Part shown: piece after piece, positions 1-7,163 of the stretch | Layout of the letters: every line of letters begins with the position of its first letter | Position numbering within the stretch: the first letter of the stretch is position 1 | DNA from: Bacteroidota bacterium | GTDB lineage: Bacteria; Bacteroidota; Bacteroidia; Flavobacteriales; Flavobacteriaceae | Assembly: GCA_947483095.1 (NCBI GenBank) | Contig: CANKLD010000013.1 | Span: forward strand, 1-22,007 | DNA length: 22,007 bases | Direction: 5' to 3' | Notes under the pieces: generated by a model | What the model was told of the DNA's origin: nothing | The model's database searches: none | Seen by the model: only the letters and a program-made list of their open reading frames with translations | Made by a program: the position numbers and the translations under genes

Positions 1-2
1 AA

Positions 3-704
3 TTATTAAATTCACTAAATTTTGTAGACGAAATAGTTGTAGTTGACTCATTTAGTTCAGATAATACTAAATTTATTTGTGAAGGATTTACTAATGTAAA
101 ATTTATTCAAAATAGATTTGAGAATTTTACATCACAACGAAATTTTGCAATAACTCATGCAAAAAATGATTGGATTTTATTTTTAGATGCTGATGAAAGA
201 CTTTCACCTGAATTAAAGAACGAAATCGTTAGTGCCTTAAATAATAACAATAATAAGCATTCTGCATTTCTTTTTTTAAGAACATTCATGTTTAAAAATA
301 GGGTATTACATTTTAGTGGATGGCAAACAGATAAAATATTCAGACTTTTCAATAAAAATTTAGCAAATTATACAACTGAAAGACTTGTTCATGAAAAACT
401 GGAAGTAGATGGACCTGTTGGTATTCTAAAAAATAAACTTATCCACTACTCCTACACTGACTTTAAATCTTATAAGAACAAGATGATTAATTACGGAAAA
501 TTAAAAGCTCAAGAAAAATTTAACAAAAAATACGAACCAAATTTTTTAATAAAAAAATTTCATCCTATTTACAATTTTTTGTACAACTATATAATACGCT
601 TGGGTTTTATAGATGGTAAAAAAGGGATTATAATTTGCTTTTTAAACGCATATAGCGTCTATGTCCGTTATGTAGAGTTAAATAAACTTCAAAATTTAAA
701 ATAA
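3..704 (+). CDS. Family 2 glycosyltransferase, 5' end missing (WaaE/KdtX-like)
   Basis: The reading frame is open from the left edge of the window to the stop at 702-704, so the N-terminus is missing. It is probably an inverting GT-A glycosyltransferase that adds a sugar to an LPS core or O-antigen intermediate on the cytoplasmic face of the inner membrane. The visible part starts in the nucleotide-sugar fold (EIVVVDSFSSDNT), then has SQRNFAITHAKNDWILFLDADE. The DAD in that stretch is the metal and sugar-nucleotide binding DxD motif. The downstream FRLF and VHEKL motifs are typical of the WaaE/KdtX-like branch of family 2. The usual upstream ATG at 288 would discard the DxD motif and cannot be the true start. 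The gene runs convergently into the Kdo-kinase-like gene with only 8 bp between the stops. The family call is secure; the exact sugar and acceptor cannot be told. Confidence 0.85.
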   Translation, partial: LLNSLNFVDEIVVVDSFSSDNTKFICEGFTNVKFIQNRFENFTSQRNFAITHAKNDWILFLDADERLSPELKNEIVSALNNNNNKHSAFLFLRTFMFKNRVLHFSGWQTDKIFRLFNKNLANYTTERLVHEKLEVDGPVGILKNKLIHYSYTDFKSYKNKMINYGKLKAQEKFNKKYEPNFLIKKFHPIYNFLYNYIIRLGFIDGKKGIIICFLNAYSVYVRYVELNKLQNLK

Positions 705-712
705 TACTACTT

Positions 713-1471
713 CTAAAATTTCATTTTCATTTTCAATCTTCTCTTTTTATAAAATTTCAACTGAAAATCACAAGTCATTTTCCAAAGCGTTTCAAAAATA
801 AGTTGTTCTGATTCTCCTGAAATTTTAGCATATTCATTACTCATTATTGTAATCATTTCTTTTTTAGGAGTTAAACGACATAGGTTTTTCATTCGTACTT
901 TAAACGACATTGATTTATGAAATGACATTCTATTTAAATCAACTAAGAAAAAATTATATTTTCCATCATTACCCTTTTTTATTAAAGTATTTCCCGGCGA
1001 GTGATCTAAAAACTCAATTCCCTTTTGATGTAAATTATAAGAAAACTTAATGAATTGCCTTAATATTATTTCACTTTCTGGAAAATCAGTAATTTGAACT
1101 AATTCTCTAAAAGTCAAATCACATTCAAGGTGTTCACTAATGTAAAAACTGTCTTTTAAACCTAAAAAGTTTGAATTTTCAAAATAAGCAATAGGCTGTG
1201 GCGTTCCAATTTTATTTTCTAATAAAATAGTGGCAAATTCAAAAGAACGTCTGGCTTTAGATTTTCTAAAATATTTATAGATAATAGAATTAAGAAGGTG
1301 TGGTTTTTTAAATGATTTAACATTTAACTTCAAATTATCTATATCAAATAATTTAATACTATTTCTAGCTCCGTCTGCAAAAACAAAACCAGAATTATTG
1401 AAGTTCTCAATTAATTCAAATAATTGACTTTTTAAAAAGGCATGAATATTGCTTACTTTTGAAGTAATCAT
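713..1471 (-). CDS. Kdo/WaaP-family lipopolysaccharide kinase
   Basis: This 252-residue protein has the skeleton of the LPS core heptose/Kdo kinase group, which belongs to the eukaryotic-like kinase superfamily. It has a candidate ATP-binding Lys52 (NVKSF), a candidate helix-C Glu78, a catalytic-loop equivalent LDHSPGNTL with Asp156 and Asn161 in D-x4-N spacing, and a metal-binding Asp178 (LVDLNRM) in place of DFG. The family phosphorylates sugars of the inner LPS core, often Kdo, at the cytoplasmic face of the inner membrane. The C-terminus is strongly basic (KKRRLKMKMK), consistent with membrane or LPS contact. It is the only gene of the glycan region on the minus strand. A TAnnTTTG match 16 bp upstream suggests its own promoter. 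No transmembrane segment is visible. The kinase-family call is good; the phosphate acceptor is inferred. Confidence 0.8.
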   Translation of the reverse strand: MITSKVSNIHAFLKSQLFELIENFNNSGFVFADGARNSIKLFDIDNLKLNVKSFKKPHLLNSIIYKYFRKSKARRSFEFATILLENKIGTPQPIAYFENSNFLGLKDSFYISEHLECDLTFRELVQITDFPESEIILRQFIKFSYNLHQKGIEFLDHSPGNTLIKKGNDGKYNFFLVDLNRMSFHKSMSFKVRMKNLCRLTPKKEMITIMSNEYAKISGESEQLIFETLWKMTCDFQLKFYKKRRLKMKMKF

Positions 1472-1486
1472 TCTATTAATTTTTCA

Positions 1487-1494
1487 CAAAAATA
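1487..1494 (-). promoter_or_regulatory. Candidate -7 box for the Kdo-kinase-like gene
   Basis: The minus strand reads TATTTTTG, an exact match to the Bacteroidetes TAnnTTTG -7 box, ending 15 bases before the ATG at 1471. No convincing TTG -33 box is seen at the usual distance. Such 8-mers arise by chance in AT-rich DNA, so this is only a candidate. Confidence 0.35.
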
Positions 1495-1519
1495 AATATT
1501 TTATATTCATTATATAAGC

Positions 1520-1527
1520 TATATTTG
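1520..1527 (+). promoter_or_regulatory. Candidate -7 box for the tandem glycosyltransferase run
   Basis: TATATTTG matches TAnnTTTG and lies 31 bp before the ATG at 1559, in the 87-bp divergent gap between the Kdo-kinase-like gene and the first of five plus-strand genes. It could start the transcript covering 1559-5739. No clear -33 TTG is seen. Confidence 0.4.
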
Positions 1528-1558
1528 CTTTTAGTTTATAAAATATATTTTTCTTTAA

Positions 1559-2515
1559 ATGAAAATCACATTAGTAAGCCTAGATAATTGGGGTTTTAAC
1601 TCAAATATTGCTGTTGCTTTAGAAAAAAAAGGACATATAATACGGCATATTGATTTTAATGAATTTAAATATAAATATACCAGTTTTTCTCATAGAATTT
1701 ATAACTTTTTATTAAAAACGTTTTTAAATAAGAATTTAAAAACAATTTTTTATGGTGAGAAAATTATTGAAATTCTAAAAGAGAATAATGAAATTCAAGA
1801 TGTAATTTTGACAATAAAAGCTGATTTTATAGATTCAAAAAGTTTGTTGGAATTCAAAAATCATACTACAAAATCAATCACCTTTATAAATGACAGTTTT
1901 GCAAGATGCCCAAAAACAAAACCTGTATTAAAATATTTTGACGAAGTATATTCATTTGAAAAAGAGGATTGTAAAAAATATGATTTAAAATTTAAGACTA
2001 ATTTTATATACAATTACACCAAAAAAAATGATATTAAAAGTAATTTTAAATACCAATTATTCAACATTTCATCCAGAGATAAAAGAACCAATACTATTTT
2101 AAAAATTGCTCAAAAACTAAAAATCGATAACATAAACTACAAGATTTTTATTTTTGACAATAAGTATAAAATTAAAGAAAATGAATTGGTTACAGTAATT
2201 AGAAAATCCGTTTCATTAAAAGAAGTTAATCAGTACATAGAAAACTCGCAAATATTGTTAGACATTCAAAGAAAAAAACAAATGGGATTAACATTCAGAG
2301 TTTTTGAAAGTTTAGGATTACAAAAAAAACTTATTACCTCAAATGAAGATGTGAAGAATTATGATTTTTATAATCAAAATAATATTTTGATTATTGATGT
2401 TAAAAACCCCGTTTTCCCTAAATCTTTTTTTGAGACACCTTATCAAAATATTCCTGATGAAATATTAAATAAATACTTAGTTGAAAATTGGGTTGAATCT
2501 ATTATTAATGAATAG
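1559..2515 (+). CDS. Glycosyltransferase-like protein (GT-B type), paralog A
   Basis: This 318-residue protein begins MKITLVSLDNWGFNSNIAVAL, a typical N-terminal Rossmann strand-turn-helix of GT-B glycosyltransferases. The C-terminal half carries GLTFRVFESLGLQKKLITSN (residues 243-262). In related GT-B enzymes this region holds the donor-binding (R)xFExLGxxKxxIT segment, and CgeB-like or capsule glycosyltransferases have the same layout. The next gene has the same segment in the same place, so the two are tandem paralogs. No signal peptide or membrane helix is visible. The protein is presumably cytoplasmic and adds one sugar during O-antigen or capsule assembly. The ATG at 1559 fits the start of the fold. 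A gap of 44 bp separates it from the next gene, suggesting co-transcription. Donor and acceptor cannot be predicted. Confidence 0.65.
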   Translation: MKITLVSLDNWGFNSNIAVALEKKGHIIRHIDFNEFKYKYTSFSHRIYNFLLKTFLNKNLKTIFYGEKIIEILKENNEIQDVILTIKADFIDSKSLLEFKNHTTKSITFINDSFARCPKTKPVLKYFDEVYSFEKEDCKKYDLKFKTNFIYNYTKKNDIKSNFKYQLFNISSRDKRTNTILKIAQKLKIDNINYKIFIFDNKYKIKENELVTVIRKSVSLKEVNQYIENSQILLDIQRKKQMGLTFRVFESLGLQKKLITSNEDVKNYDFYNQNNILIIDVKNPVFPKSFFETPYQNIPDEILNKYLVENWVESIINE

Positions 2516-2559
2516 AGAGAATTAATAAGATATGATTTATTTATTAATATATAATTATT

Positions 2560-3573
2560 ATGGATAGTAAGTTTCAAGGAAAGACAATTATTCTGGCTAT
2601 GACAACAGACATGGATATTTATAAATGTTTTGTCGAAAACTTAGAATTTCTTGGATTTAAAGTAATTTTATTGTGTAATAAAGAAAAATTTGTTTATAAA
2701 AATTATTTTTATAAAATAATCAATTTTCTGAAGAAAAGTTTTTTACGAGATAAATCGTATAAACGAAAATTAATAAGAAGATTCTATTCCGAATTACATA
2801 TAAATAATTTAAATAAAATTAAATCTTCTGACTATAGCCTATTTATTAGAGCTGATTTATTTGATAAATCAGTGATAAAAAAAGTGATTTCTATATCAAA
2901 AAAAAATTATGCTTATCAATGGGACGGGATGGAACGTTTTCCTGAAATAAATAATTTAGTTACCTATTTTGATTCATTTTATGTTTTTGATAAATCAGAT
3001 TTAAATCAAAATACTAAACCAATTACAAATTTTTATTTTGATTGTTACGAAAAAAAATTTAATTCAATAATTCCAAAGTTTGACGTTTTTTATATAGGAA
3101 GTTATGATGATAGAATCCAAAAACTAATTGAAATTTGTGAATTTTTATACAGCAAAGGATTAAATTTAAAGATTTTATTATTATGCAGCCCCAAAAAAAA
3201 ACTAGAAAAATATTCATATATTACTTATCTTAATGAACCTTTAAGTTACTTTGAAAACTTAACAATAGTGAATAATTGTAAAATTTTGATTGATATCCAC
3301 CATAAAAAATTACATTCAGGTTTATCATTTAGGCCCTTTGAAGTTTTAGGTTATAATAAAAAAATAATTACCTCAAATAGGGAAATTAGAAAATACGATT
3401 TTTATAGTTCTAGTAACATTTTAGTTGTGGATAAAAATTTTAAGGGGTTTACAGATTTTATTAATCAAGAAAATGAAATTATTAATCCCGAAATTAAAAA
3501 AAAATATAGTTTTTCAAATTGGATTAGTTATGTATTACAAGAAAATGATTTTCATGAAATTAAAATTCCTTAA
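2560..3573 (+). CDS. Glycosyltransferase-like protein (GT-B type), paralog B
   Basis: This 337-residue protein is a diverged tandem copy of the preceding gene. Both have a Rossmann-like start and a central strand (FYIGSYDDRI at residues 177-186 here), followed by the segment GLSFRPFEVLGYNKKIITSN (254-273) and then KYDFY...NILVVD. The duplicate is clear in the C-terminal half and weak in the N-terminal half, as expected when the acceptor site has diverged while the donor site is kept. The ATG at 2560 gives a sensible N-terminus. A 65-bp AT-rich gap without a recognisable terminator precedes glf, so the gene is probably in the same transcript. It is likely a cytoplasmic transferase for the surface glycan; the sugar is unknown. 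Confidence 0.65.
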   Translation: MDSKFQGKTIILAMTTDMDIYKCFVENLEFLGFKVILLCNKEKFVYKNYFYKIINFLKKSFLRDKSYKRKLIRRFYSELHINNLNKIKSSDYSLFIRADLFDKSVIKKVISISKKNYAYQWDGMERFPEINNLVTYFDSFYVFDKSDLNQNTKPITNFYFDCYEKKFNSIIPKFDVFYIGSYDDRIQKLIEICEFLYSKGLNLKILLLCSPKKKLEKYSYITYLNEPLSYFENLTIVNNCKILIDIHHKKLHSGLSFRPFEVLGYNKKIITSNREIRKYDFYSSSNILVVDKNFKGFTDFINQENEIINPEIKKKYSFSNWISYVLQENDFHEIKIP

Positions 3574-3638
3574 ATAATTTTAAATGAAATATAAAAATAA
3601 ATTCAAGTTAGTCTTAACATTATATTCAATAAATAAAA

Positions 3639-4757
3639 ATGCTAAAAGATAATAAAAAATACGATTTATTAATAGTTGGTTCGGGACTATTTGGAGCTGT
3701 TTATGCAAATGAAGCAAATAAAATAGGAAAAAAATGTTTGATAATTGATAAGAGAAATCATATTGGTGGAAATGTTTACTGTGAAAAAATTGAAGATATA
3801 AATGTCCATAAATACGGTGCACATATTTTTCATACTAATGACAAAGAAATATGGGACTATGTAAATCAGTTCGCTACATTTAATAACTATATCAACTCTC
3901 CAGTATCAATTTCTAAAGGAAAACTATATAATTTACCTTTTAACATGAATACTTTTTACCAATTATGGGGATGTTTAACGCCAAATGACGCTAAAGAAAA
4001 AGTACAAGAACAAATCAATCAATTTGGATTTGAAGAGCCTAGTAATTTAGAAGAGCAAGCTCTTTCATTGGTAGGTAAAGATATTTATGAAACTCTAATA
4101 AAAGGATATACCGAAAAACAATGGGGTAGAAAAGCTTCAAACCTTCCTGCATTTATCATTAAAAGATTGCCTATTCGCTTCACATTTGATAACAATTACT
4201 TCAATGACAGGTATCAGGGCATTCCAATTGGAGGATATAATAAAATCATTGAAGGGTTGATAGAAGGAATAGACATTCAATTGGATTGTGATTTTTTTAA
4301 TGACCGATTGTACTTTGAATCTTTAGCAGAGAATATTGTATTTACAGGAAAGATAGATGAGTATTTTGGTTACGAATTTGGTCAACTGGAATACCGATCC
4401 TTAAAATTTGAAAATGAAATAGTAAATACGAGTAATTTTCAGGGAAATGCAGTTGTAAATTACAACGATTCGAATGTCCCTTTTACAAGAATTATTGAGC
4501 ATAAACATTTTGAATTTGGCAAACAACCCAAAACAGTAATTACGCGAGAATTTCCAGAAAATTGGGATGTAGGAAAAGAGGCTTTTTATCCCATAAACGA
4601 TGATAAAAATCAAAAAATATATGAAAAATATAAACAAAAAGCGGAAAAAACAAATGTTTTATTTGGTGGTAGATTAGCAGAATACAAATATTACGATATG
4701 CATCAAATTATTGCTTCAGCATTAACTAAATTTAGAAAACAATATGAAAATAAATAA
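3639..4757 (+). CDS. glf: UDP-galactopyranose mutase
   Basis: This flavoenzyme interconverts UDP-galactopyranose and UDP-galactofuranose, supplying galactofuranose for surface glycans in the cytoplasm. The 372-residue length is typical of bacterial Glf. The N-terminus has the FAD-binding motif VGSGLFGAVYANE (GxGxxG at residues 14-19), followed by the acidic end of the second strand (LIIDKR) and HIGGNVY. GAHIFHT (60-66) is the conserved substrate-pocket segment. The C-terminus has FGGRLAEYKYYDMHQII, the family signature that closes over FAD. The last 14 bp overlap the next glycosyltransferase, indicating translational coupling. The presence of glf predicts galactofuranose in the glycan and at least one galactofuranosyltransferase among the neighbours. 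Confidence 0.95.
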   Translation: MLKDNKKYDLLIVGSGLFGAVYANEANKIGKKCLIIDKRNHIGGNVYCEKIEDINVHKYGAHIFHTNDKEIWDYVNQFATFNNYINSPVSISKGKLYNLPFNMNTFYQLWGCLTPNDAKEKVQEQINQFGFEEPSNLEEQALSLVGKDIYETLIKGYTEKQWGRKASNLPAFIIKRLPIRFTFDNNYFNDRYQGIPIGGYNKIIEGLIEGIDIQLDCDFFNDRLYFESLAENIVFTGKIDEYFGYEFGQLEYRSLKFENEIVNTSNFQGNAVVNYNDSNVPFTRIIEHKHFEFGKQPKTVITREFPENWDVGKEAFYPINDDKNQKIYEKYKQKAEKTNVLFGGRLAEYKYYDMHQIIASALTKFRKQYENK

Positions 4758-5739
4758 AAATGACAGTATCATTTATATTACCTGTAATGCTAATCTTGCA
4801 ACCGGGGGCCCTTTTCTATTGCATCAATTAGCATGCAAATTAATACAATTAGGATTCAAAGCAAAAATGTTTTACACTACAGATGATAAAAATGTAAATC
4901 CTGTTCATGATTTTTACAAACATTTTGAAATACCATATACTTTTGAGATTGAGGATAATCGAAATAATATTTTAGTTGTTCCAGAAACATCAATCAGATT
5001 TATCTTTAAAAATAAAAAAATAAAAAAAATCATTTGGTGGTTAAGTGTTGATAATTATTTTGTAACACACAAAAAACATAGTTTTTCTTTAAAAAGATTC
5101 TTAGGAATTAAAAAGAAACACGATATATATAATTTTAAATCAAGACCTTCCCATTCTCATTGGGTCCAATCATTTTATGCAGAAAAATTTTTGAAATCCA
5201 AGAAAATATCAAAAATAAATTATCTTTCTGATTATTTAGATCCCATTTTTATAAATGAAGTGAAAAACTTAAAATTCAATTCTAGTGATAAAATGGATAT
5301 AATTGCCTACAACCCCAAAAAAGGATATGAAATAACTAAAAGCTTAATGAAAAAAGCGCCACAATTAAATTGGGTTGCTATCGAAAATATGACTCCAATT
5401 GAAGTTAAAGAATTATTAATTAAGTCAAAAATATATATCGATTTTGGAAATCATCCAGGTAAAGATAGAATTCCTAGAGAGGCTGCTATGTGCGGTTGTA
5501 TAGTAATCACTAATAGAGAAGGCAGCGCAAAATACTATGAAGATGTTTCAATTCCAGATTCTTATAAAATTGATTACAGTTTAGAAATAGAATTTGAAAT
5601 CATATCTTTATTAGATTCCTGTTTAGTAAATTATGATGAAAAAGTTAAGGATTTTGTGTTATATAAATCAAAAATTTTAAACGAGGAAAATATTTTTAAT
5701 GAGGATGTAGAGAAAATATTTTCGAAAATTTATTTATAA
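4744..5739 (+). CDS. Glycosyltransferase overlapping glf
   Basis: This 331-residue GT-B type protein starts with a Rossmann strand and the glycine-rich turn NLATGGPFLLHQLACKL (about residues 18-34), where GT4-like enzymes have GGxxxxxxxLA for the acceptor side. The C-terminal half has IAYNPKKGYEITKSLM and later GKDRIPREAAMCGCIVITNR, with the E-A-x-x-C-G-x-x-x-x-x donor-binding pattern seen in capsule and O-antigen transferases. It begins inside glf with a 14-bp overlap, so it is translated from the same transcript. Because it is coupled to glf, it is a reasonable candidate for a galactofuranosyltransferase, but that is an inference from position only. No membrane segment is visible. Confidence 0.75.
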   Translation: MKINKNDSIIYITCNANLATGGPFLLHQLACKLIQLGFKAKMFYTTDDKNVNPVHDFYKHFEIPYTFEIEDNRNNILVVPETSIRFIFKNKKIKKIIWWLSVDNYFVTHKKHSFSLKRFLGIKKKHDIYNFKSRPSHSHWVQSFYAEKFLKSKKISKINYLSDYLDPIFINEVKNLKFNSSDKMDIIAYNPKKGYEITKSLMKKAPQLNWVAIENMTPIEVKELLIKSKIYIDFGNHPGKDRIPREAAMCGCIVITNREGSAKYYEDVSIPDSYKIDYSLEIEFEIISLLDSCLVNYDEKVKDFVLYKSKILNEENIFNEDVEKIFSKIYL

Positions 5740-5830
5740 AATATTTGAGTAATAATTTAGGCATAATTTTATTTCATTAGTATATACGGCCACAGTATCA
5801 TGAGAAAAATAAATTATAGAATTATTAATT

Positions 5831-5838
5831 TAAATTTG
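5831..5838 (+). promoter_or_regulatory. Candidate -7 box upstream of the chimeric acyltransferase ORF
   Basis: TAAATTTG matches TAnnTTTG, 31 bp before the TTG at 5869. No -33 TTG is evident. It may be a leftover promoter of the original acyltransferase gene. Confidence 0.25.
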
Positions 5839-5868
5839 CTTAACGAATTTTCGAAATAACTTTTATAA

Positions 5869-6528
5869 TTGAATTCAAATTCATATTCGAAAAACTATAT
5901 GATTTACATTTTTATTCCTATTTTTATTCTGGTAGTAATTTTGTCCGTTTTTGTATCAAACAAAGTTGTTAAATTAAATTTAAGTTCTGTCAGATATACT
6001 GAAATTGATGGCGTTAGAGGTTACCTAGCAGTATTTGTTTTTTTTTATCATAGTTATATTTGGCATGTCTTTTTAAATACTAATAAATGGGAAGAACCTC
6101 AATCTAATTTATTCAATCATTTTGGTCAAACTAGTGTTGTACTGTTTTTTATAATTACGGCTTTTCTATTTACAACAAAAAAAATAGAAATTAATGATTC
6201 TGATTTCGATTGGATTAGATATAAAAAATCCCGTTTTTTTAGAATGTTTCCAATGTATTTTATTTCCATATTAGCTATTTTGGTTATTATTTTATTTGAA
6301 TCTAATTTTGAAGCAAAAAAGAGTGTTTTTACTATTTTAAAAAGTACTCTTTCATGGTTATTTTTTATAATAAATGGATCTAACGCTACTGTTCTGCCAA
6401 AAATAAAAATAGTACAAAATGTAATTGCTCCTGCTGGTGCTGTGGTTACTAAAGATGTTCCTGATAATTTTATGGTTACAGGAATTCCAGCAATTTATAA
6501 GAAAGAATTATCTCCACTAACTTTTTAA
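5869..6528 (+). CDS. Chimeric ORF: truncated acyltransferase 3 fused to hexapeptide acetyltransferase tail
   Basis: Residues 1-168 are the start of an OafA/NodX-type acyltransferase 3. They include a first membrane helix (about 11-30), RYTEIDGVRGYLAVFVFFYHS with the conserved family motif and His61, a second helix near 88-102, RYKKSRFFRMFPMYF, and a third helix. Such enzymes O-acetylate surface sugars and normally have about ten helices and at least 330 residues. Here the sequence switches near residues 169-173 (nt about 6370-6388) to VLPKIKIVQNVIAPAGAVV, TKDVPDNF and TGIPAIY, the C-terminal coil of a soluble left-handed beta-helix acetyltransferase such as the NeuD or serine acetyltransferase type. 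Neither half is complete, so the product is probably inactive, a deletion scar kept in frame. The listed start is TTG at 5869; ATG at 5899 is an equally good start. Only 6 bp separate it from the next gene. Confidence 0.75.
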   Translation: MNSNSYSKNYMIYIFIPIFILVVILSVFVSNKVVKLNLSSVRYTEIDGVRGYLAVFVFFYHSYIWHVFLNTNKWEEPQSNLFNHFGQTSVVLFFIITAFLFTTKKIEINDSDFDWIRYKKSRFFRMFPMYFISILAILVIILFESNFEAKKSVFTILKSTLSWLFFIINGSNATVLPKIKIVQNVIAPAGAVVTKDVPDNFMVTGIPAIYKKELSPLTF

Positions 6529-6534
6529 ATTAAA

Positions 6535-7107
6535 ATGAACACAGATATCAATCAGGAAGTTCACAATGCCTTCGAAGTCATAAAAAATGGCGGCATAATA
6601 CTTTACCCTACAGATACTGTTTGGGGAATTGGTTGTGATGCCACCAATCCTGAAGCCGTAGCCAAAATATACCAACTAAAACGACGTGAAGAAACAAAAA
6701 GCATGATCGTTTTAATGAATGGGGAGAAAATGATGTATACTGTTTTTAAAGACATACCAGAAGTGGCATGGCAAATTATAGATCTATCAGAAAAACCAAC
6801 AACAATTATTCTGGACCAGCCTAGAAATGTAGCTTCAAACTTAATCGCTTCTGATAAAACTTTAGGAATACGATTAGTAAAAGAGCCGTTTTGCTTTAAA
6901 TTAATGGAAAAAATGAAAAAACCATTAGTTTCAACTTCGGCAAATAACTCCGGACAACCCACCCCAATTGCATTCAAAGATATTAGCCAAGAAATTATAA
7001 AAGGTGTAGACTATGTTGTAAATTTGCACCAAGATAAAATTGGGGGAAAACCGTCAACGATTATAAAAATTGGGTTAAATAGTCAGGTAAAAATAATTAG
7101 AAAATAA
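6535..7107 (+). CDS. tsaC: L-threonylcarbamoyladenylate synthase (YrdC/Sua5 family)
   Basis: This cytoplasmic enzyme makes threonylcarbamoyl-AMP from threonine, bicarbonate and ATP, the first step of t6A tRNA modification at position 37. The 190-residue length matches the single-domain YrdC form without the C-terminal Sua5 domain. Visible motifs are LYPTDTVWGIGCDA (residues 23-36), the basic KRRE with K55-S56 (residues 49-56) at the nucleotide site, and STSANNSGQPTP (133-144). The ATG at 6535 gives the normal N-terminus. It begins 6 bp after the chimeric ORF and probably marks the return to core genome. YciO-like paralogs have a similar sequence, so tsaC rather than yciO is not fully certain. 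Confidence 0.85.
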   Translation: MNTDINQEVHNAFEVIKNGGIILYPTDTVWGIGCDATNPEAVAKIYQLKRREETKSMIVLMNGEKMMYTVFKDIPEVAWQIIDLSEKPTTIILDQPRNVASNLIASDKTLGIRLVKEPFCFKLMEKMKKPLVSTSANNSGQPTPIAFKDISQEIIKGVDYVVNLHQDKIGGKPSTIIKIGLNSQVKIIRK

Positions 7108-7113
7108 AAAAAG

Positions 7114-7127
7114 TTATCTGCAGATAA
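7114..7127. repeat. 14-bp perfect palindrome TTATCTGCAGATAA
   Basis: The sequence is its own reverse complement and starts 6 bp after the stop of the YrdC gene, just outside the inverted repeat that bounds the GxxExxY gene. With no loop it is a poor terminator, and it could be a protein-binding site or part of the inserted element. Function unknown. Confidence 0.5.
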
Positions 7128-7133
7128 AATATA

Positions 7134-7152
7134 AGCCACGGATTCACAGATT
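7134..7152 (+). repeat. Left arm of 19-bp inverted repeat around the GxxExxY gene
   Basis: AGCCACGGATTCACAGATT matches the reverse complement of 7539-7557 at 18 of 19 positions; the single mismatch is G at 7140 against T. The arm ends just before the in-frame stop that bounds the GxxExxY frame upstream. Confidence 0.85.
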
Positions 7153-7163
7153 AAAATCAAAAA

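Noticed and set aside
155..352. 65-residue minus-strand ORF
   Set aside because: It lies inside the family 2 glycosyltransferase frame, which has clear motifs, and shows no protein-like features.
3580..3822. 80-residue minus-strand ORF over the start of glf
   Set aside because: It is rich in aromatic and Leu residues, as expected from the reverse of an AT-rich coding strand, and glf explains the sequence.
4401..4637. 78-residue minus-strand ORF
   Set aside because: It is a shadow of glf with no recognisable features.
6603..6977. 124-residue minus-strand ORF
   Set aside because: It is antisense to the YrdC gene, whose motifs are clear.
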